Below are positions 58,701 through 64,000 of a stretch of 64,000 nt of DNA, one piece after another. Source of the stretch: Aegilops tauschii subsp. strangulata (taxonomy: Eukaryota > Streptophyta > Magnoliopsida > Poales > Poaceae); NCBI RefSeq assembly GCF_002575655.3, contig NC_053039.3, forward strand, positions 222,785,622 to 222,849,621, in the 5' to 3' direction. The notes beneath the pieces are model-generated. The model ran no database searches, was not told the DNA's origin, and was given only the letters and a program-made list of their open reading frames with translations. Both the position numbers and the translations under genes were made by a program. How positions within the stretch are numbered: position 1 is the first letter of the stretch; each line of letters opens with the position of its first letter.

Positions 58701-61700
58701 CTGTTTGCGTCGGTCCGGAGGACCACCAACATCCCCTAACTTACTCTTTTCCTTCCTATTTTCTGATATTGCCTTATGAAGTCAAAACCACAAGAAGATG
58801 AATAAAATTCGCTCCGCATAACTGGTTGATGCATGATACAGACGAACACTACTTTGATGTAAGGCAAGCGCAGGATAGGAGGATGGAATATATACAAAAA
58901 AGACAGCGTTTCATATTCACACGTACGATAGGAGGATGGAATATGTATGAAAAAACAGTAAGCGGAAGGCATTTCAACAAAATTAGAAGAAATGAAAGCT
59001 AGGCACCATATGAACATGCAACCAATATCACTCTATCAGGTAAAAAGTGTCTCGTCATAAGTGCCATTTCAAGAAATTAGAAGCAGTACAAGCTAGAAGA
59101 CAATGCAAGATGCAACCTACATCACAGCCCAAGTTAAATGTGTCTTATGGGTAAGTGATTGTTGCAGGTATAAGTTGTAAGCTACGCAGATGCAATTCAA
59201 CATAATCAGAAGCAATACAAAGTAGACATCATACAGAAAACGCAACCACGTATAACAGTTCCAAGTAAGAGCAAGCACCTGTGATGGTGGAGTAGGGGAG
59301 ATGTGCTCATCATGTAGACGTATGTTCTAGAAACAGGAACACGTGTCATATTCACAGGCATTATGTGTAAAGTAAGCAGATGCAATTCAAGTTAGAAGCA
59401 ATACAAGCTAGACATCATACGCAACATGCAACCACATATAATAGTGTCAAGTTAGAGCAAGCACCTGTGATGGTGGAGTAGGGGAGATGTGCTCATCATC
59501 TACACAGCTACGTTGACTGTCCAGCCTTGTGTTGTCTTGCGAATCTTGTTGGGAGGATGGCGGAGTAGAATCTGTAGAGACCCCCTATTTGAGTTGCTCT
59601 GAAGGACCACCATCATCCACTGCCAGACTAATTTCCTTCAGCTGTAATGATTTTGCATTGTGAAGTCAAACCGATAAGAAAAATGAATAAAATTCGCTCT
59701 TCAGAACTCATTCATGCATGATACTGACGAACACTACTCGGATGAAAGGCAAACACATGATGCGAGGATGGAATATATATGAAAAACAGGATGGTGTGAC
59801 ATATTCACACCTATGATGTGGTAACTAAGCAGAAGGCATTTCAACAAATTAGAAGCACTGCAAGCTAGACACCATATGAAAGATGCAACCAATATCACTC
59901 TGCCAAGTTCAAACTGTATGGCATTTCAACAAATTAGAAGCAGTACATGCTAGAAATCATATGCAAGACACAACCAATATCACAGTGGCGACTTAAAGGT
60001 GCCTTATCATAAGTGACTGATGCGGGATATGCAAGAATAGTAGTCTGATGTAGAAACAGGAACACATGTCATATTCACAGGCATTATGTGTAAAGTAAGC
60101 AGATGCAATTCAACAAAGTTAGAAGCAATAAAAGCTAGACATCATATGCAACATGCAACCACATATAATAGTGCCAAGTTAGAGCAAGCACCTGTGATGG
60201 TGGAGTAGGGGAGATGTGCTCATCACCTACACAGCTACGTTGACTGTCTAGCCTTGCGTTGTCTTGCGAATCTTGTTGGGAGGATGGCGGAGTAGAATCT
60301 GTAGAGAACCTCCGTTTCAGTTGCTCGGAAGGACCACCATCATCCAATGCCTTGCCAATTTCCTTCAGCTTTATTGATTTTGCATTGTGAGGTCATACCG
60401 ACAAGAAAAAGGAATATCATTCGCTCTTTAGAACTCATTCATGCATGATACTGACGAACACTACTCTGATGAAAGGCAAAGTCATGATACGAGGATGGAA
60501 TATGTACGAAAAAATGGATGACTTGACATATTCACACCTATGATGTGGTAACTAAGCAGAAGGCACTTCAACAAATTAGAAACACTGCAGGACACCATAT
60601 GGAAGGTGCAATCAATATCACTCTGCCAAGTTAAAACTGTCTCGTCATAGGTGGCGTTCATCAAACTAGAAGCAATACATGCTAGAAATCATATTCAAGA
60701 CGCAAACCAATATCACACTGCCAACTTAAAGGTGTCCCATCATAAGTGACTGATGCAGGATACACAAGAAGAGTAGTTTCATATAAGAACATGGTGTGAT
60801 AGACAGAAATAGTATGTACCAAAAATAGGAAAGCGTGTCATATTCACATGTATCATGTGTAAGCTAAGCAGATGCAGTTTACACTAATTAGGAGCAATAC
60901 GAGCTAGACACCATATGCAACATGCAACCAGATATCACACTGCCAAGTTAGAGCAAGCACCTTGGATGGTGGAGTAGGGGAGCGGAGACTTGGACCTTGT
61001 AATGCACTATCAGTACAAGGAGAATCGGTACAGATGCTCCGTTTATGTTGTTGCAAAGGACCACCATCATCGCCTTCCTTACTCTTTTCCTTCCTCTTTC
61101 TTGATTTTGCCTTGTCAAGTCAAACCCAAGAGAAAAAGGAATAAAATTTGCTCTTCAGAACTCATTGATGCATGATACTGACGAACACTACTTTCATGTA
61201 AGGCAGCCGCATGATAGGAGGATGGAATATGTATGAAAAACAGGACGGCGTGACATATTGACATGTATGATGTATAAAGTGTAAACTAAGCACAAGGTGC
61301 TTGAACTTGTTAGAATCGATGCAAGCTAGAAACCATATGAAAGATGAAACCAATATCACTCTGCCAAATTAAAAGGGTGCCCTAACAAATGTATTTGACC
61401 AAATTAGAAGCAATACATGGCAACAGGCTAGAAATAATATGCAATATGCAACGAATAAAGGTGACTCATCGTAAGTGATTGATGCAGGATACAGAAGAGA
61501 GGTAGTTTCAAGAACAAGGTTAACACATAGATGTAGTGTGTACCAAAAATAGGAAGGCATGTCATATTCACAGGTATAGTGTGTAAACTAAGCAGATGCA
61601 ATTTACCCTAATTAGAAGCATTACAAGCTAGACACCATATGCAACATGCAACCATATATCACACTGCGAAGTTAGAGCAAGCACCTGTGATGGTGGTGTA

Positions 61701-63593
61701 GGGGAAGTGCGGTTTCAGGTACAGAGCTACGTTCAATATCTTCATTTAGGCTTGTTGTTTCTTGAGAATCAGGATGAAATTGCATTCTTTATAAGAGTAT
61801 TGCATCTCATATTAACCCACGCGCGTGACTGTCTCATCATAAGCGATAGACGCAGATACACAAGAACAGTAGTTTGATGTAAGAACATGGTGTGATAGGC
61901 GGATGTAGTACGTACCAAAAACAGGAAGGTGTGTCATATTCACATGTATAATGTGTAAGCTAAGGAGATGCACTTTAACAAATTAGGAGCATTGATGAGG
62001 GATACACAAGAAAAGTAGTTTGATGTAAGAACATGGTTAACAGAAAGACGTAGTATGTACCAAAAACAGGAAGGCATGTCATATTCACAGGTATAATGTG
62101 TTAACTAAGCAGATGCAATTTACCCTAATTAGAAGCATTACAAGGTAGACACCATATGCAACATGCAACCACATATCACACTGCCAAGTAAGAGCAAGCA
62201 CCTGCGATGGTGGTGTGGGGGAATTGCGGTGATCAACTAGAGAGCTACGTTGACTATCTTCATTTAGCCTTGCTGTTTCTTGAGAATCATGTGGGGAGGA
62301 TGACACTGCACTCTTTAAATGAGTAGGGCGTCTCACAGTAACCCACTCGGGTGACTGTCTCATCATAAGTGATTGACGAGGGATACAAAAGAGCATTAGT
62401 TTGATGTACGAACATGGTTAATAGACATATGCAATATGTATCAAAAACAGGAAGGCATGTCATTATCAAAGGTATAATGTGTAAAGTAAGCAGATGCAAT
62501 TTAACCAAATTGGAAGCAATACAATCTAGACACCATATGCAACATGCAACCACATTTGACAGCGCGAACTTAAAGCAAGCACCTGGGATGGTTGTGTGTG
62601 GCAATTGAGATCATCAACTGCAGAGCTACGTTTACTGTCTCCAACTGCTGACACTGCACCCATTAGAGCGCTGAAACGCTTAGTGCTTATCTTCGAATTA
62701 CACTGGAGCGACTTCTGTCTTTTCTTTTCTGCATTCATCAACACTGCGTCAAAGTCTGAAATACCCATGCATAAAAAAACAGTAGTGTGAGTATGGGTGA
62801 AGTGTGTGCACAATTAGTACAGTGTAAAGGTAGCAGATAGCAGGTCAGTGAGAAATAAATGACGGGAGACATATGATAGCTCTACAACATGCATGGCACA
62901 CTAAATTACTACAGGATTCTATGAAAATAACAGTCGACTGAAAGCAAATAGCTCAGTCCATTTTTTCTGCATCGTCTGATGTACAAAGAACGGGCAGATC
63001 GCCTTCATCTACCTCCAGCCAGTCAGTGACGATCTTCCTCGAAATGCCAGCGACCACCGGCCCAGTATTCCTCCCCTGCCTGCGCCCTCCCCTCGACCTC
63101 ACCGCACCGCCGTGCTTGGCACCGCCCCCCCCCTCCCGGCCATCCATTCAAGCCTGTCGACCTCCAGATCAGCTGCAAGCAGCTCTTGCGCCCCACACCC
63201 CTATGATAACACCGATGCGCCGCTTCCCCGGGGAACAGGCGGACTAGGTGCTCAGCGCGCCTAAGCGGGTGCTGCTTCTTTTAATTGCGGTTCGACTGAC
63301 CCTGAATTGAAATCCAGGCGGGCTACTGACCTCTAGCAAAGGTGAAATAGTAAAAGGGAGGAAACCTTGTGCATTTAGTATCACGAAGAAGATGCAGTAA
63401 GAAGCGCTCAACTAGTTTCTTTCGTGGGATGAATACGGTGTGAGCGAAGAGATAAGATTTGCACGAATAAGGGAAGAGGAGTACCTCTTTCTGCTGGCAG
63501 TGCTGTGTCCTCCTTCTGTTTTTCCGACGATCTTCTTGTTGTTCGCCGGAAACTAGAAGTTGTGGAGGACGGTGCAGACTTGGATGAACCCAT
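55774..63593 (-). CDS. CACTA transposase-like gene (Transposase_24 / TNPA-like), multi-exon, readable
   Basis: The proposed exons, high to low on the minus strand, are 63593-63485 (start MGSSKSAPSSTTSSF), 62755-62583, 62354-62202, 61110-60961, 60368-60192, 58772-58611, 58045-57700, 57603-57356, 57258-57046, 56967-56875, 56802-56692 and 56169-55774 (stop). All proposed introns start GT and end AG on the minus strand, and all junction phases agree. The sum is 2331 bases, 777 codons with the stop, and I see no internal stop. The C-terminal half has the plant CACTA transposase style (MLDRLTKSKGGRMEIHFEAG, VEYITDEDWTSLVKHWSDPK, LKNKTNRSKVKFQQTTRSRS) and ends in a coiled-coil-like part (LQTQVQSLMDVVSETRIVVE). 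It would bind transposon ends. The N-terminal half is built from tandemly copied exons. The model is by eye; exon choice in the array is uncertain. Confidence 0.72.
56692..57258 (-). CDS. Transposase core exons (three exons)
   Basis: Exons 57258-57046 (71 codons, KLDPKDDATKQACTHVFQSA to HWSDPKYQ), 56967-56875 (31 codons, ANYLKNKTNRSKV to CEAL) and 56802-56692 (37 codons, RKARADQKEPEPN to PVQAAV) are all phase 0. The donors are GTAGGT, GTAAAT and GTAAGT. This is the most conserved part and the basis for the Transposase_24-like call. Confidence 0.8.
58611..58772 (-). repeat. Repeated exon, copy 1 (54 codons, open)
   Basis: Phase-0 exon AISENRKEKSKLGDVGGPPD... ending SHTPPSQ before a GTGCTT donor. 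It splices in frame onto the next exon, LDMAKSKKSKEN. Confidence 0.75.
59279..59325 (-). repeat. Repeated exon, copy 2 (donor end only, degenerate)
   Basis: Only the last 45 or so bases with the SPTPPSQ-coding end and GTGC donor remain. The upstream part passes straight into intron-type sequence. Confidence 0.65.
59465..59641 (-). repeat. Repeated exon, copy 3 (59 codons, one TAG)
   Basis: LKEISLAVDDGGPSEQLK is followed by a stop where copy 4 has Arg, then the shared SPTPPSQ end. Skipping it would keep the frame because the exon length is a multiple of three. Confidence 0.75.
60192..60368 (-). repeat. Repeated exon, copy 4 (59 codons, open)
   Basis: LKEIGKALDDGGPSEQLKRR continues to DEHISPTPPSQ. 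It is nearly identical to copy 3 and its flanking introns, so this is a recent duplication. Confidence 0.8.
60961..61110 (-). repeat. Repeated exon, copy 5 (50 codons, open)
   Basis: AKSRKRKEKSKEGDDGGPLQ continues to SLRSPTPPSK. It resembles copy 1 at its start. Confidence 0.75.
61685..61821 (-). repeat. Repeated exon, copy 6 (frame broken)
   Basis: It resembles copy 7 (DSQETTSLNEDIERSS) but the frame is lost before the TPPSQ end, and a stop lies in the alternative frame. Confidence 0.65.
62202..62354 (-). repeat. Repeated exon, copy 7 (51 codons, open)
   Basis: SPEWVTVRRPTHLKSAVSSS continues to DHRNSPTPPSQ, phase 0, with a GTGCTT donor. The acceptor GACAG is a reasonable but not unique choice. 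Confidence 0.6.
62583..62755 (-). repeat. Repeated exon, copy 8 (exon 2, open)
   Basis: It begins in phase 1, joining the G left by exon 1, reads FDAVLMNAEKKRQKSLQCNS and ends CHTQPSQ before GTGCTT. It is the most diverged and probably the founding copy. Confidence 0.7.
62756..63484 (-). other. Intron 1 of the transposase gene, with a GC-rich stretch
   Basis: A non-coding stretch between exon 2 and exon 1. It contains a GC-rich part at about 63040-63260 with C-runs. A frame reading IVTDWLEVDEGDLPVLCTSD at 62953-63030 could be an alternative exon but has no convincing splice sites. Confidence 0.5.
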
Positions 63594-64000
63594 GGCCAAG
63601 TTGTTGAGTGTGGTGCGGTGGCTGTCTGTCGGCGGCGGGGAAGCAGATCCGAGGCGGCGAACGACGGCGTAGCGGGAACAGCTCCGGTGCGGTGGACGGT
63701 TGCGACAGTGGAGACGCAGCAGTGAGGCGCAGGACGGCGTGGTCGGAGTGGTTCTGGTACGGCGCACGTCGGCGTCGGCGTCGTGGAGGCAGCTCTGCCT
63801 CGGCTTCAGCTGCTAAGTCCTTGAGGGCGTTGCGGTTGCGGTTGCGTTGGACGACGACGTCGGGGTACCGGCTCCGGCGTGATGGAGGAGGGCGGCGGTG
63901 GATTGGCCGCTATGGGGTGGAGGACGGAGGAGGCTAGGGTTTCGCGGCTGGTGGAGAGGGCGTTTTCGCGCCCATGGAGTATGAATGGGGAAACGGAGGG
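63594..64000 (-). other. 5' leader or upstream region of the transposase gene
   Basis: GC-rich, with open frames on both strands that carry no domain. It is probably the 5' UTR and promoter of the minus-strand gene. No TATA box is obvious. Confidence 0.5.

Larger units (their letters stand above)
54050..64000. mobile_element. CACTA (En/Spm-type) transposon, left terminus and transposase-like gene
   Basis: The terminus CACTACAAAAAAATACACTT starts at 54050, preceded by ATG, a possible 3-bp target duplication. Behind it are subterminal repeats (54066-55560) and a minus-strand multi-exon gene (55774-63593). The other terminus is not in the window, so the element is longer than 9.95 kb. Confidence 0.88.

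Noticed and set aside
62953..63147. Frame with DWLEVDEGDLPVLC
   Set aside because: It lies in intron 1 of the CACTA gene. The model splices cleanly without it and no good splice sites flank it.
63408..63767. 119-codon frame around exon 1
   Set aside because: Only the part from 63593 to 63485 joins in phase to exon 2. The rest is leader and intron.
1..64000. Host plant gene, tRNA or rRNA
   Set aside because: I scanned all regions outside the elements and found no plausible host exon set and no tRNA or rRNA signature. PBS strings only mimic tRNA ends.

Overview
The window is intergenic DNA from a large grass genome, almost certainly a Triticeae species (wheat, goatgrass or barley group). The main reasons are a piece of BARE1/WIS/Angela-type LTR, several LTRs of the TGATACGTCTCC...GGGTTATCA type, a LARD-like element, a Tekay-type chromovirus, and a CACTA element with GGCCC-rich subterminal repeats. 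I found no host gene, rRNA, tRNA or CRISPR array. All convincing coding sequence belongs to transposable elements, and most of it is broken. The exception is a multi-exon CACTA transposase-like gene that can be read through without a stop.

Left part (1-15157). A LINE 3' end (1-733) sits inside a pol-less LTR element, called A here (734-7458, plus strand). Element A has a decayed gag, a second promoter-like block, a decayed accessory ORF, a PPT and a 3' LTR. Next come a BARE/Angela LTR piece (7459-7860), a LINE-like tail (7861-8755), and an LTR fragment split by a solo LTR with a perfect TTCTT duplication (9474-10955). These are followed by another LTR fragment, a second LINE remnant (about 11790-12453), and element B (12454-15157, minus strand), a relative of A.

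Right part (15158-64000) is a nested stack whose layers can be read from target-site duplications (TSDs). An Athila-like Gypsy element, C (15158 to 54049, minus strand), lies in element B. Its 3' LTR was hit by a LARD-like element, D (16236-35875, TSD TATAT). D's 5' LTR was hit by a gag-protease-only Gypsy element, E (16972-25181, TSD GCGAT). C's internal region was hit by a Tekay-type chromovirus, F (37156-47881, TSD TTGGC). C's 5' LTR was hit by a CACTA transposon (54050 to beyond the window).

How the parts relate. Elements A, C, D and E show no complete reverse transcriptase or integrase here, so they would need proteins from other elements to move. F has the full chromovirus set (gag, PR, RT, RNase H, integrase, chromodomain), but it is disabled by nonsense changes, a 5-bp duplication and a lost integrase Asp. 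The two items that most deserve a second look are (1) the CACTA gene, in which a symmetric phase-0 exon has been tandemly amplified to about eight copies, and (2) U3-promoter-like blocks that recur inside elements A and C just upstream of their accessory ORFs.
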